A stretch of DNA of 64,000 bases from Mumia xiangluensis (GTDB lineage: Bacteria; Actinomycetota; Actinomycetes; Propionibacteriales; Nocardioidaceae), in assembly GCF_010994095.1 (NCBI RefSeq), contig NZ_WJYO01000005.1, positions 248,001 through 312,000 on the forward strand. Direction: 5' to 3'. This document shows, one piece after another, positions 1 through 8,513 of the stretch. The position numbers were made by a program, and so were the translations under genes. The notes beneath the pieces are model-generated. The model was not told the DNA's origin and ran no database searches. It saw only the letters and a program-made list of their open reading frames with translations. Within the stretch, counting starts at the first letter, position 1. Each line of letters starts with the position of its first letter.

Positions 1-708
1 TGGCTCGGCGGCGAGATCTGGGGCTACTTCGAGGACGACGCGCTGGTGTCGGCCTGCCACGTCGCCGCCAACATGGTGCCGGTGGAGGCGACTGCCGAGG
101 CGGTGGCCGCGTTCGCCGAGCGGGCGAGGCTCACCGGACGCCTGTCCTCGTCGATCGTCGGCCCGCGTGCCGCTGCGGTCGGACTCTGGGAGCGCGTCCA
201 GGAGGCGTGGGGGCCGGCACGCTCGCTCCGCCTGAACCAGCCGTTCCTCCAGACGGCCGACGCGCCTCTCGTGACGCCCGATCCGCGGTTGCGCGCTGTG
301 CTCATCGACGAGGTCGACGTCCTCTATCCCGCAAGCGTCGCGATGTTCGAGGAGGAGGTCGGCGAGAGTCCCGAGCTCCCCGGCCGCAACAGCTATCGCG
401 CACGGGTCACGCAGCTCGTCGCCCGCGGCTGGGCGTACGCGATCATCGAGGACGGCGAGGTCCTGTTCAAGGCCGAGGTCGGCTCGGCGTCGGCGAAGGG
501 ATGCCAGATCCAGGGCGTGTACGTCGCGCCGCAGCACCGCGGCAAGGGCCTCGGCACCGCCGGGATGGCGGCGGTCGTCGAGCGCGTTCGCCGCGAGGTC
601 GCACCGGTCGTCTCCCTGTACGTGAACGACTACAACCATGTGGCTCGGGCCGTCTACGAACGCGTCGGATTCGTCCAGACCGAGACCTTCGCATCGGTCC
701 TGTTTTGA
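1..708 (+). CDS. GNAT-family N-acetyltransferase with an N-terminal DUF4081-like part, 5' end missing
   Basis: The reading frame is open from the first base, so the start lies outside the window; 235 codons plus stop are visible. The C-terminal half is a GNAT acetyltransferase fold. Around residues 175-200 of the visible part is the acetyl-CoA loop, read as QGVYVAPQHRGKGLGTAGM, and the end has the usual YERVGF motif. The N-terminal portion resembles the DUF4081 segment of actinobacterial GNAT proteins commonly found just before proS, which fits the position here. The substrate cannot be told from sequence. The stop at 706-708 is followed 13 bases later by the first secreted-family gene. Confidence 0.85.
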   Translation, partial: WLGGEIWGYFEDDALVSACHVAANMVPVEATAEAVAAFAERARLTGRLSSSIVGPRAAAVGLWERVQEAWGPARSLRLNQPFLQTADAPLVTPDPRLRAVLIDEVDVLYPASVAMFEEEVGESPELPGRNSYRARVTQLVARGWAYAIIEDGEVLFKAEVGSASAKGCQIQGVYVAPQHRGKGLGTAGMAAVVERVRREVAPVVSLYVNDYNHVARAVYERVGFVQTETFASVLF

Positions 709-721
709 TGAGTACAGCCAG

Positions 722-1306
722 ATGAGTACGGTCGCGCTCCGCCGGACGCTGATCGGGCTCGTGACGGCCGCGGCGCTCGGCGCCGGCTTCGTCGTCTCGC
801 CGGCCGATGCCGCCGTACGCCGTCTCGACGACCCTCGCGGCGACGCGCTGGCCGCGCTCGACATCTCCGCGGTGAGCATCCGCAACGCGAGGTCGGTCGT
901 CACGGTGACGCTCCGGGTCCCGCGGCTCGAGCGGCGAAGGGTCGGTGGCATCACGGTCTTCGTCCGGCGGAAGGTCGCGGGCCGACCGGAGTACGCCGCC
1001 TCGAAGGTACGCCGCGGGGACCGCTGGCGGACCACGTGGCAGGAGTTCGGGGCCAGCAGGCTGCCGTGCAGCGGTCTGCGCGTACGCCTGCGCGAGCGGC
1101 GCGTCGTCGTCTCGATCCCGCAACGCTGCCTGGGACACAACCGTTCGGCCGTCCGGATCCAGGCGTCCCTCTTCACCCGCGCGTACCTGCGCGGCAACGT
1201 CCCGGACGAGGTCGTCCTCAACCCGACGCCGGGCCCGACGCTCCCCATCGACGGGGTGCCGTCGGTCCGCGGGACGCGCATGACACCCTGGGTCGCACAC
1301 CGCTGA
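722..1306 (+). CDS. Secreted C-x19-C family protein, copy 1
   Basis: I do not recognise this family. The 194-residue product starts at ATG 722 (MSTVALRR) and has a hydrophobic signal peptide ending near ADA (residues 18-31). The mature part opens with D-rich DDPRGDALAALDIS followed by alternating hydrophobic strands, suggesting a beta-sandwich. It has exactly two cysteines, in LPCSG and PQRCLG, 20 positions apart, and ends with SPWV-like TPWVAHR. Copies at 1750, 2322, 2888 and 3454 share the same plan. Copy 1 is the most diverged and is separated from the others by a DoxX-like gene. A secreted, disulfide-stabilised protein is my inference; no function is assigned. Confidence 0.8.
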   Translation: MSTVALRRTLIGLVTAAALGAGFVVSPADAAVRRLDDPRGDALAALDISAVSIRNARSVVTVTLRVPRLERRRVGGITVFVRRKVAGRPEYAASKVRRGDRWRTTWQEFGASRLPCSGLRVRLRERRVVVSIPQRCLGHNRSAVRIQASLFTRAYLRGNVPDEVVLNPTPGPTLPIDGVPSVRGTRMTPWVAHR

Positions 1307-1319
1307 CGATGGAGGACCC

Positions 1320-1697
1320 ATGGCCCGACCTGCACGTGACGTGACCGCCCTCGCGGTCCTGCTCGGAGCCGCCGGCGTCACCCACTTCGTACGCCCGCGG
1401 CCGTACGAGCGGATCGTCCCGAAGGCGCTGCCCGCCAAGCGCGAGCTCGTGTACGCGAGCGGTGTGGCCGAGCTCGTGTGTGCCGTCGGTCTGGTGCACC
1501 CGAGGACACGGAAGGCGGCGGGATACCTCTCGACCGCGCTGCTCGTCGCGGTCTTCCCGGCGAACATCCAGATGGCCGTCGACGTGACGCGGAGCCGACG
1601 CGCCTCGGCCGCTTTCAAGGCCGGCACGATCGCGCGGCTCCCGATGCAGCTGCCGCTCATCCGTACAGCGTGGAAGGCGACCCGCGAGGTCGGTTAG
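1320..1697 (+). CDS. DoxX-like small membrane protein
   Basis: The 125-residue product has about four short hydrophobic segments (near residues 8-22, 43-58, 66-84 and a weaker last one). The layout GVTHFVRPRPYERIVP followed by a SGVAELVCAVGL helix is typical of DoxX/DoxD-like proteins. Members of this superfamily are integral membrane proteins linked to quinone or redox chemistry, but this subgroup has no firm function. ATG 1320 is preceded by GGAGG at 1311-1315. It lies between copies 1 and 2 of the secreted family in the same direction, 13 bases after copy 1, so it may be co-transcribed with it. Confidence 0.7.
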   Translation: MARPARDVTALAVLLGAAGVTHFVRPRPYERIVPKALPAKRELVYASGVAELVCAVGLVHPRTRKAAGYLSTALLVAVFPANIQMAVDVTRSRRASAAFKAGTIARLPMQLPLIRTAWKATREVG

Positions 1698-1700
1698 GCT
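1695..1700 (+). promoter_or_regulatory. -10 box (TAGGCT) upstream of secreted-family copies 2-5
   Basis: TAGGCT fits the actinobacterial TAnnnT -10 pattern and the same hexamer recurs before proS (3900), ftsK (58393) and pgsA (62625). It lies 49 bases before ATG 1750, which has its own AGGAG. No clear -35 box is visible. Confidence 0.4.
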
Positions 1701-1749
1701 TCGGCCACCCGCCCCGACCCCCGAGGGCGACCCCCGCAGGAGCACCCCC

Positions 1750-2325
1750 ATGATCCGTACCCTCCGGACCGTTGCCATCGGCGCCGCGGCTGCCGCGCTC
1801 GTCGTCGGCATGACGGCATCACCGGCCGCCGCGAAGACCCGCACCTTCACGGACAAGCGCACCGACGCCGTCGCGGCGCTCGACATCACCAAGGTGAAGG
1901 TCAAGAACAAGAAGCACGCCGTGGTCGTCCGCATGACGGTCCCGGACTTCGACAAGTCGAAGCTCGGCAGCGTCATGCTGAGCATCCGCACGAAGTCGAA
2001 GGGCCGACCGACCTTCATGGTCACCAAGGCGCGCATCGAGGGAGCCGGTTGGATGCCGCCGATGTTCCTCGATCCGACCTCGGAGGACATCATCGTCGCG
2101 TGCAAGGGCGACCGCGTCACCTTCGGCGCGAAGTCCGTCACCGTCCGCGTGCCGCAGCGCTGCCTCGGGGCCAACCGCAAGGCCGTCCGGGTCCAGCCGG
2201 TGCTGATGGGCCGCGACCCCGAGCTCGAGATGCTGGAGGAGCTGCCCGAGCCCGGACCGGACGCCCCGCTCGACGCATACCCGACTTTTAGCGCGCGCAT
2301 GTCGCCCTGGGTCGGATACCGGTGA
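1750..2325 (+). CDS. Secreted C-x19-C family protein, copy 2
   Basis: The 191-residue product starts at ATG 1750 with AGGAG upstream. The signal peptide ends near SPAAA (residue 28). The mature chain begins KTRTFTDKRTDAVAALDITKV, the best-conserved block among copies 2-4. The cysteine pair lies in ACKGDRV and PQRCLG with 19 residues between. An acidic, proline-containing stretch (EELPEPGPDAP) precedes the C-terminal motif SPWVGYR. The stop codon overlaps the GTG start of copy 3 in GTGA, indicating translational coupling. Function is unknown; the repeated family points to an extracellular or wall-associated role. Confidence 0.82.
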   Translation: MIRTLRTVAIGAAAAALVVGMTASPAAAKTRTFTDKRTDAVAALDITKVKVKNKKHAVVVRMTVPDFDKSKLGSVMLSIRTKSKGRPTFMVTKARIEGAGWMPPMFLDPTSEDIIVACKGDRVTFGAKSVTVRVPQRCLGANRKAVRVQPVLMGRDPELEMLEELPEPGPDAPLDAYPTFSARMSPWVGYR

Positions 2326-2891
2326 GCCGCGCCCTTCGGGGTCTCGTCGTCGGCGCTGCCGCCGCGGCGCTCGTCGTCGGCGGAGCCGCGTCGCCGGCAT
2401 CGGCCAAGACCCGCAGCTTCGAGGACGCTCGCGGCGACGCCCAGGCTGCCCTCGACATCACCAGGGTGAAGGTCACGAACAAAAAGCGTGCTGTGGTCGT
2501 GAGGGTCACGGTTCCCGGCCTGCAGCGCTCGAAGCTGGGCTTCGTCGGAGTCGCCATCCGGACGAAGGCCAAGGGCCGTCCCGAGTACTCCGCCCTCAAG
2601 ATGCACTGGGACGCCGTCGGATGGATGCCTCTGATGCTGTCCGACGACACTGGCGAGGACGTTCCCTGCAAGGGTGACCGGATCCGGTTCGGCCAGCGCA
2701 CGATCACCGTGCGCGTCCCGCAGCGCTGCCTCGGTGACAACGTGAAGGCCGTACGCGTCGGCGCGGCGATCGCCGCTCGGGACTGGTTGGAGCACGAGGA
2801 GACGGAGCCCGAGCCTGGCCCCGATGCCTGGGGCGATGCCTACCCGAAGATCACCGGCGACGGACTGTCGCCGTGGGTGCGCTACCGATGA
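2322..2891 (+). CDS. Secreted C-x19-C family protein, copy 3
   Basis: The 189-residue product starts with a GTG that overlaps the stop of copy 2. The signal peptide runs through GAAAAALVVGGAASPASA. The mature part begins KTRSFEDARGDAQAALDITRV and carries CKGDRI then PQRCLG, again a C-x19-C pair. The acidic EETEPEPGPD linker and SPWVRYR end closely match copies 2 and 4. The stop overlaps the ATG of copy 4 (ATGA at 2888-2891). Copies 2-4 look like the most recent duplications. I cannot assign a biochemical role. Confidence 0.82.
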   Translation: MSRALRGLVVGAAAAALVVGGAASPASAKTRSFEDARGDAQAALDITRVKVTNKKRAVVVRVTVPGLQRSKLGFVGVAIRTKAKGRPEYSALKMHWDAVGWMPLMLSDDTGEDVPCKGDRIRFGQRTITVRVPQRCLGDNVKAVRVGAAIAARDWLEHEETEPEPGPDAWGDAYPKITGDGLSPWVRYR

Positions 2892-3457
2892 GGCGTGCAG
2901 TGCTGGCGGTCGTGGTCGGCGCTGTCGCCACCGTGCTGGTCGCAGGCGCGTCGGCGTCACCTGCCGCGGCCAAGACCCGTACGTTCAGGGACCAGGCCGG
3001 CGACGCACTGCCGGCCCTCGACGTCACCAAGGTCAAGGTCCGCAACACGAAGCACGCTGTGGTCGTCCGCGCGACGATCCCCGACTTCAGGAGGCGGACC
3101 GCTGACGTGGTCAGCGTCGCCGTCCGTACCCAGGCCCCCGGGCGCCCGCTCTTCGTCGCCCAGAAGGTGCGACACCCCTCAGGGTGGGCGCCCGTCGAGC
3201 TGCTCGCGGGTGGCATGGAGGCGGTCGCCTGCAAGGGCGACCGCGTGCGCTTCGCCGCCCGCTCGGTGACGGTCCGCATCCCGCAGCGCTGTCTGGAGGG
3301 CAACCACAGCTCGGTGCGCATCGGCTTCGGTGTCGGTGGCCCGGGCTCGCAGGGGCTGGGACTGGACGAGCTCGAGAACCCCGGCCCGGATCTTGCCGTC
3401 GACGCCTATCCGAGCCTCGTCGTCGACAAGCTCTCGCCGTGGGTGCGCTACCGATGA
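2888..3457 (+). CDS. Secreted C-x19-C family protein, copy 4
   Basis: The start is ATG 2888 in the ATGA overlap with copy 3, giving 189 residues beginning MRRAVLAVVVGAVATVL. A GTG five codons upstream is in frame but would disrupt the signal peptide. After the signal peptide (ending SPAAA) come KTRTFRDQAGDALPALDVTKV, the CKGDRV and PQRCLE cysteine motifs and the SPWVRYR terminus. The CLG of the other copies is CLE here. The stop overlaps the start of copy 5. It was probably expressed as one polycistronic unit with copies 2, 3 and 5. Confidence 0.8.
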   Translation: MRRAVLAVVVGAVATVLVAGASASPAAAKTRTFRDQAGDALPALDVTKVKVRNTKHAVVVRATIPDFRRRTADVVSVAVRTQAPGRPLFVAQKVRHPSGWAPVELLAGGMEAVACKGDRVRFAARSVTVRIPQRCLEGNHSSVRIGFGVGGPGSQGLGLDELENPGPDLAVDAYPSLVVDKLSPWVRYR

Positions 3458-3879
3458 GGCGCGCGAGGAGTGCTCTCGTGGGAGCAGCCGTCACTGCGCT
3501 CGCCGTGACCGCCGCGGCAGCGCCTGCTGCTGCCGCCTCGCCGGCAGGCCACGTCACCGAGGTCGACGTCACCGACAAGCCGCACTCCGTCGTCGTACGC
3601 CTCTCGGTCCCCGACCTCGACCGGGCCGCGCTGGACCGGGTCGCGGTCGAGCTGAAGCCTCGCGGACGCCAGACGACCTTCACAGTCGGCCGCTTCCGGT
3701 TCGACGGCCGCTGGGGCCGTGTCGTGCTCGTCCAGGACGACCTCGGGGCCGTCGTCCGCTGCCGGGGCGATCGCGTGCGGGTGCGTGCGCACCGCATCGT
3801 GGTGCGCGTCCCGAAGCGGTGCCTGGGCGAGCGGGTACGAGCCGTCCGCGTCCGCGAGGCGCAGGTCGGCTACCGCTGA
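3454..3879 (+). CDS. Secreted C-x19-C family protein, copy 5 (short form)
   Basis: The start is ATG 3454 in an ATGA overlap with copy 4, giving only 141 residues. The signal peptide is rich in alanine (AAAAPAAAA). The first D-rich block is shortened and the acidic linker after the second cysteine is absent, but the core is kept: VTDKPHSVVVRLSVPDL, CRGDRV and PKRCLG with the same C-x19-C spacing. The end, VGYR, resembles that of copy 2. It may define the minimal domain or be decaying; the frame is intact and its base composition is like its neighbours. Confidence 0.75.
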   Translation: MRRARSALVGAAVTALAVTAAAAPAAAASPAGHVTEVDVTDKPHSVVVRLSVPDLDRAALDRVAVELKPRGRQTTFTVGRFRFDGRWGRVVLVQDDLGAVVRCRGDRVRVRAHRIVVRVPKRCLGERVRAVRVREAQVGYR

Positions 3880-3899
3880 GCCGGCCCGTGGCCGGCCGT

Positions 3900-3905
3900 T
3901 AGGCT
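3900..3905 (+). promoter_or_regulatory. -10 box (TAGGCT) for proS
   Basis: TAGGCT lies just after the stop of secreted-family copy 5 and 51 bases before the chosen proS start. It matches the TAnnnT form repeated through the window. Confidence 0.4.
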
Positions 3906-3956
3906 GGGCACCGCACTCTCGTGCAGCAGATCCGTCCCCGAACCAGGAGTACGCCC

Positions 3957-5717
3957 GTGGTCACCCGCATGTCTCGTCTCTTCCTCCGCACGCTTCGCGA
4001 GGACCCGGCGGACGCGGAGGTCCCGTCGCACCGGCTGCTGGTCCGCGCCGGCTACGTCCGCCGCGCCGCCCCCGGCATCTACTCGTGGCTGCCGCTGGGC
4101 CTGCGGGTGCTGCGCAAGATCGAGACGATCGTCCGCGAGGAGATGGACCGGATGGGCGCGCAGGAGGTGTCCTTCCCCGCCCTGCTGCCGAAGGAGCCGT
4201 ACGAGGCGACCGGCCGCTGGGTGGAGTACGGCGACAACCTGTTTCGGCTTCAGGACCGCCGCGGCACCGACATGCTGCTCGGGCCCACGCACGAGGAGAT
4301 GTTCACGCTCCTCGTCAAGGACCTGTACTCGTCCTACAAGGACCTTCCGCTGTCGATCTACCAGATCCAGACGAAGTACCGGGACGAGGCGCGCCCCCGT
4401 GCTGGGCTCCTGCGCGGGCGCGAGTTCGTGATGAAGGACTCCTACTCGTTCGACGTGACCGACGACGGCCTGCGCCGTTCGTACGCCGACCACCGCGAGG
4501 CCTACATCCGGATCTTCGACCGGCTCGGTCTCGACTACGTGATCGTGCAGGCCGTCTCCGGCGCCATGGGCGGGTCCGCGAGCGAGGAGTTCCTCGCGAC
4601 CGCGACCAACGGCGAGGACACCTACGTACGCTCGCCCGGCGGCTACGCGGCCAACGTCGAGGCGGTCACCACCGTCGCGCCGGCCCCGCTGGACGACGCC
4701 GCGATCGCCGCGCTGCCGGCCGCGCACGTCGAGGACACGCCCGACACCCCGACGATCGAGTCGCTGGTCGCGCTGGCCAACGAGCGGTTCCCGCGCGCCG
4801 ATCGCCCGTGGACGGCTGCCGACACCCTCAAGAACGTCGTGGTGTGGGTGCGTCAGCCCGACGGCTCTCGCGAGGTCCTGGTGGTCGGCATCCCTGGCGA
4901 CCGCGAGCTCGACCTCAAGCGGCTCGAGGCGCAGCTGGCACCCGGCGAGATCGACGCATTCGAGGACGCCGACTTCGCGAAGCACCCGGCGCTCGTGCGG
5001 GGCTACATCGGACCGGAGGCGCTGGGGGAGGAGTCGGAGTCCGGTATCCGCTTCCTCACCGACCCGCGGGTCGTCGCCGGCACCGCCTGGCTCACCGGCG
5101 CCAACCAGCCCGGCAAGCACGTGTTCGACCTGGTGTGCGGGCGCGACTTCACCGCTGACGGCACCGTCGAGGCTGCCGAGGTGCGTCCCGGCGACCCGGC
5201 CCCGGACGGCTCCGGGCCGCTGGAGCTCGCCCGCGGCATCGAGATGGGCCACATCTTCCAGCTCGGCCGCAAGTACGCCGAGGCGCTCGGCCTGCAGGTG
5301 CTGGACGAGAACGGCAAGCTCGTCACCGTCACGATGGGCTCGTACGGCGTCGGCGTCTCGCGCGCCGTCGCTGCCATCGTCGAGAACAGCCACGACGAGG
5401 CCGGCATCGTCTGGCCCGCGGAGGTGGCGCCGTACGACGTCCACCTGGTGGCCACCGGCAAGGACGCGGAGATCTTCGACGCTGCGGCGAGCCTGGCCGA
5501 AGAGCTCGAGGCCGCCGGTGTCGAGGTCCTCTACGACGACCGCCCGAAGGTGTCGCCCGGCGTGAAGTTCAAGGACGCCGAGCTGATCGGAGTCCCGACC
5601 ATCGTGGTCGTGGGCCGCGGTCTCGCCGAAGGCGTCGTGGAGGTCAAGGACCGCTTGACCGGTGTGCGCGAGAACGTCCCGCTCGACGACGTCGTGGCGC
5701 AGCTCGCCGCACGCTGA
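3957..5717 (+). CDS. proS: Prolyl-tRNA synthetase, bacterial type with editing insertion
   Basis: This charges tRNA-Pro with proline using ATP in the cytoplasm. The 586-residue product starts [28 protein letters not shown], the standard actinobacterial ProS N-terminus. I chose GTG 3957 because AGGAG at 3944-3948 is well spaced; ATG 3969 is the alternative. Class II motif 2 is visible as [18 protein letters not shown] (residues about 140-160) and motif 3 as [11 protein letters not shown] (about 461-471). Between them lies the insertion domain that edits mischarged alanine, making it the bacterial rather than the archaeal/eukaryal type. The C-terminal anticodon-binding domain ends the protein. 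Length is usual for the family. Confidence 0.97.
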   Translation: MVTRMSRLFLRTLREDPADAEVPSHRLLVRAGYVRRAAPGIYSWLPLGLRVLRKIETIVREEMDRMGAQEVSFPALLPKEPYEATGRWVEYGDNLFRLQDRRGTDMLLGPTHEEMFTLLVKDLYSSYKDLPLSIYQIQTKYRDEARPRAGLLRGREFVMKDSYSFDVTDDGLRRSYADHREAYIRIFDRLGLDYVIVQAVSGAMGGSASEEFLATATNGEDTYVRSPGGYAANVEAVTTVAPAPLDDAAIAALPAAHVEDTPDTPTIESLVALANERFPRADRPWTAADTLKNVVVWVRQPDGSREVLVVGIPGDRELDLKRLEAQLAPGEIDAFEDADFAKHPALVRGYIGPEALGEESESGIRFLTDPRVVAGTAWLTGANQPGKHVFDLVCGRDFTADGTVEAAEVRPGDPAPDGSGPLELARGIEMGHIFQLGRKYAEALGLQVLDENGKLVTVTMGSYGVGVSRAVAAIVENSHDEAGIVWPAEVAPYDVHLVATGKDAEIFDAAASLAEELEAAGVEVLYDDRPKVSPGVKFKDAELIGVPTIVVVGRGLAEGVVEVKDRLTGVRENVPLDDVVAQLAAR

Positions 5718-5772
5718 CCCGTACGCGCTCCGGCTCGCCCGCGTCCGCGCCCTCGCACCCTCACGGAGCGCG

Positions 5773-6918
5773 TCAGAAGATGACGAGGGGGTTGACCCGG
5801 TCGAGCTGGAGCATGTCCGCGAAGGTGCCGTCCCTGCGCACGGTGCCGGCACGCTCGCGGCCAACGACCTCGAACCCGCACGCCAGCGCCACGTCCAGCG
5901 AGGCCTGGTTGCCCTCGTCGATGCGGACGTACGCCCGCAGCGCGCCGAGTCCGCCGAGGTCGCGCGGCGTGAACGCGTGCTCGACCATGAGCTCGAGCGC
6001 GTCGCGGGCGTAGCCGTGCCCGCGCGCATCGGGGTGCAGCCAGTAGCCGATCTCGACGCCGACGTCCGAGCGGTGGGGGACGCCGACGGCACCGAGCAGC
6101 ACGTCGGTCACGGAGTCCACGAGCGCCCACGCGAACGACGTCCCGTCCGCTGCCGCGTCCAGCGTCGACAGGCGGAAGGTCTCGGCGTCGCTCAGCGCGT
6201 ACGGCGAGGGGAACGAGGGCATCCAGCGCTGGACGGCCCCGTCGTTGCCGCCCTCGACGACGCGGACATCGTCGGTGACGTCCAGCGGGCGGGCCGAGAC
6301 GCGCTCGCCGCGAAGGTTCGGCAGCGACCACCAGAGCGTCTGCGGCTCGCGGGCGCTGTCGCGGTACAGCGTGCCGACCCATCCGTCACGGTAGACGCCC
6401 CGCTCGACCAGCCAGTGGCGTACGGTGCCGCCGAACGTGAATCCGCACCGCCACGCGAGCTTGCGAGACGCCCAGTTGCCCTGGTCGGCCCACCAGATCA
6501 CGGTCTGGAGCCCGAGCGTGTCGAAGCCGTGATCGAGGAGGAGTCGGAGCGCCGCCTCCATCACGCCCTGCCCACGGAACGCGGGGTGGGCGACGAACCC
6601 GACCTCGGCACGGCTCATCCCCGCGTCGCGGAGCGTGACGGTCCCGGCGTAGCGCGGCCGCCCGTCGGGGCCCTGCGCCTGCACGGCGAACGCGTGCTCG
6701 GTGCCGTCCCTCCATCCGTCGGGCACCATCTCGGTGACGAAGCCGGTGCCCATGGCGATGTCGTAGCCGAGCGGGATCGTCGTCCATCGCAGCGTCACGA
6801 TGTCGCGGCACTGCACGACGAGGTCGTCGACGTCGTCCAGGCGGTGGGGACGCAGGCTGACCCGTCCGTCGGTCAGCACCGGCACGTCGTCAGGGAAGCG
6901 GGCGGCCTCGAAGGGCAT
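5773..6918 (-). CDS. Tandem (two-domain) RimJ/RimL-type GNAT acetyltransferase
   Basis: The 381-residue product contains two GNAT domains in a row. The first (about residues 14-175) has the CoA loop FVAHPAFRGQGVMEAAL and then NWASRKLAWRCGF. The second (about 195-375) has YWLHPDARGHGYARDAL and NQASLDVALACGF. Both resemble RimJ/RimL-like N-acetyltransferases that modify protein N-termini or small amines; no substrate is evident. Both domains keep the acetyl-CoA pocket, so neither looks dead. It is convergent with proS and followed on the same strand, four bases upstream, by the ferritin-like gene, with which it may form an operon. Confidence 0.88.
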   Translation of the reverse strand: MPFEAARFPDDVPVLTDGRVSLRPHRLDDVDDLVVQCRDIVTLRWTTIPLGYDIAMGTGFVTEMVPDGWRDGTEHAFAVQAQGPDGRPRYAGTVTLRDAGMSRAEVGFVAHPAFRGQGVMEAALRLLLDHGFDTLGLQTVIWWADQGNWASRKLAWRCGFTFGGTVRHWLVERGVYRDGWVGTLYRDSAREPQTLWWSLPNLRGERVSARPLDVTDDVRVVEGGNDGAVQRWMPSFPSPYALSDAETFRLSTLDAAADGTSFAWALVDSVTDVLLGAVGVPHRSDVGVEIGYWLHPDARGHGYARDALELMVEHAFTPRDLGGLGALRAYVRIDEGNQASLDVALACGFEVVGRERAGTVRRDGTFADMLQLDRVNPLVIF

Positions 6919-6922
6919 GACG

Positions 6923-7369
6923 TCACTCCGTCCCAGGAAGAGCGCTCGGGTCGCCGCCCCACGCCAGCAGGGCGGTTGCGGAGTCGCTCGTCGCGTCGAC
7001 CGCGTACGTGCGCGCCGCGCCGGAGGTCACCCCGACCACGGCCAGCCAGCTGCTGACGAGCCCGGACTCGGTCTCCTGCGCGAGTCGCCGCACGTCGGCG
7101 GTAGTGGCGACCGCGCCCGTGTCGTACGCCGGGGCAGGCTCGACCGGCGTCTGCTCGTCCCGCGTCAGCAGGGCGATCAGGTCGTCGCGCCGCTTGCGGT
7201 GGACCGCGTACGACGACGTCGCCTGGCGCTGGATCGCGGAACCGGGTTCGACCCTGCCGGCCACGAACCCGTACGCGTACACGGCGCCGTGCTCCCCGGC
7301 GAGGGCGTTCTGCAGAGCGTCGGTGGGATCGACCTCGACCGCTGTCGGATCCTCGTCGTGGGTCCTCAT
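6923..7369 (-). CDS. Ferritin-like DUF4439 protein
   Basis: The 148-residue product is mainly helical, with ALAGEHGAVYAYGFVAGRV at residues 22-40, HRKRRDDLIALL near 58-68 and a third helix LAQETESGLVSSWLAVVG. This is the pattern of the actinobacterial DUF4439 family, annotated as ferritin-like. Some Glu and His positions needed for a di-iron site are visible, but binding is not shown. The start ATG 7369 overlaps the stop of the upstream lipoprotein gene (ATGA), so the two are translationally coupled. The role is unknown; the partner suggests an envelope connection. Confidence 0.75.
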   Translation of the reverse strand: MRTHDEDPTAVEVDPTDALQNALAGEHGAVYAYGFVAGRVEPGSAIQRQATSSYAVHRKRRDDLIALLTRDEQTPVEPAPAYDTGAVATTADVRRLAQETESGLVSSWLAVVGVTSGAARTYAVDATSDSATALLAWGGDPSALPGTE

Positions 7370-7908
7370 GCGGCGGCCCTCGTCGTTCGGAGGACGACCG
7401 CGTCCTGGGCGTAGCCGGCGCTCAGCGACGCCAGCAGGCGCGCGACGCCCTGGTCGGTCGCGGCGCCGCAGTCCTCGCGGCGCGCGGCCTGAGCCTCCTG
7501 GCTGCGCGTCGCCAGCGCGCGCACTGCGGCGGCGGGGCGTGCGGGGACGGGCGTGGGGGAGGCCGACGTCGGCGAGGTGCCTGCCGACGGGGGAGTGGCC
7601 GTCGGATCGCCCACCGCACGGTCGAGCTCCGCGAGGCGCTCCTCCGCACGTGCGACCAACGGCGCGAGAGCCGTCGCGAGCGCGGCGTGCGTGGCCGCCG
7701 TCGTGCGTACGGCGTCCAGCAGGTCCGCCTGCTGCTGACGCGCGTCCGCGAGCAGGCCGTGGTCGGGGTGGACCTCCGGATCCGGCGTCGACGGCGTCCG
7801 GTCCAGCCACGAGCAGCCGGAGACGGCGACGAGCGTCAGGAGCCCGCCTCCGACCAGCAGCCGACGACGGTCGACGCCGAGCGGGCGGTGCTGCGGTCCG
7901 GGTCTCAC
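7366..7908 (-). CDS. Lipoprotein of unknown function paired with the ferritin-like gene
   Basis: The 180-residue product has an N-terminal RRRLLVGGGLLTLVAVSGC sequence. The basic start, hydrophobic stretch and VSGC lipobox (Cys about residue 32) mark it as a lipoprotein. The paired arginines could also allow Tat export. The mature part is alanine-rich helix with heptad-like spacing (residues 50-95), a Pro/Ser/Thr linker (TPPSAGTSPTSASPTPVP) and a second helix with one Cys (REDCGAATDQG). It overlaps the DUF4439 gene by four bases. I do not recognise a catalytic motif; a helical scaffold facing outward is the most that can be inferred. Confidence 0.72.
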   Translation of the reverse strand: MRPGPQHRPLGVDRRRLLVGGGLLTLVAVSGCSWLDRTPSTPDPEVHPDHGLLADARQQQADLLDAVRTTAATHAALATALAPLVARAEERLAELDRAVGDPTATPPSAGTSPTSASPTPVPARPAAAVRALATRSQEAQAARREDCGAATDQGVARLLASLSAGYAQDAVVLRTTRAAA

Positions 7909-7977
7909 GGAGCGAACCTATCGGAGGGTCGTACGGCGCCGCGGCTGTGCCGTCGCTGCGCGCTCCGCACCAGCCCC

Positions 7978-7983
7978 TAGAAT
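7978..7983 (+). promoter_or_regulatory. -10 box (TAGAAT) for the rimP-nusA operon
   Basis: TAGAAT sits in the 146-base gap between the divergent lipoprotein gene and rimP, 71 bases before ATG 8055. It is the only good TAnnnT hexamer I see in this gap. Confidence 0.4.
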
Positions 7984-8054
7984 GGGACGTGGTCGATCCA
8001 GCACCACCGCGGCGCAGCACGCCCGCGGCACAACAGAAGACGGAGGCGCGCCCC

Positions 8055-8513
8055 ATGGCTACGACACCGGTCCCCGACAGCCTCCAAGCGTTGTTGGACG
8101 ACATCGTCCGGTCCCACGGAATGGACCTGGACGCCGTCGAGCTCACGAACGGCCGCATCCTCCGTGTCGTGCTCGACGCCGAGGGCGGCCTGAACCTCGA
8201 CGACATCGCCGACGTGACGCGTGCCGTGTCCACCGCGCTGGACAGCGACGACTCGCTCGGCCCCGACCCGTACACGCTCGAGGTGGGCTCGCGCGGCACC
8301 AGCCGCCCGCTGACGCTGCCGCGGCACTGGTCGCGCAATGCCGGCCGGCTCGCGAAGGTGACGCCGGTCGACGGCCAGACCTTCACCGGCCGCATCGTGT
8401 CGGCTGACGATGCGGGGGCGGTGCTGCGCACCGAGACTGGGGAACGAACCGTCACGTACGCGGACGTGAAGAAGGCGAAGATCGAGCCCGAGCTCAATCG
8501 GAAGGACGTCTGA
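8055..8513 (+). CDS. rimP: Ribosome maturation factor RimP
   Basis: RimP assists maturation of the 30S subunit. The 152-residue product starts at ATG 8055 and has the two expected parts: an N-terminal alpha/beta domain with [35 protein letters not shown], and a C-terminal SH3-like barrel with [20 protein letters not shown]. The usual SPGVDRPL motif appears here as SRGTSRPL. It is the first gene of the conserved rimP-nusA-ylxR-infB series, and its stop overlaps the nusA start by one base (TGATG). Confidence 0.95.
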   Translation: MATTPVPDSLQALLDDIVRSHGMDLDAVELTNGRILRVVLDAEGGLNLDDIADVTRAVSTALDSDDSLGPDPYTLEVGSRGTSRPLTLPRHWSRNAGRLAKVTPVDGQTFTGRIVSADDAGAVLRTETGERTVTYADVKKAKIEPELNRKDV

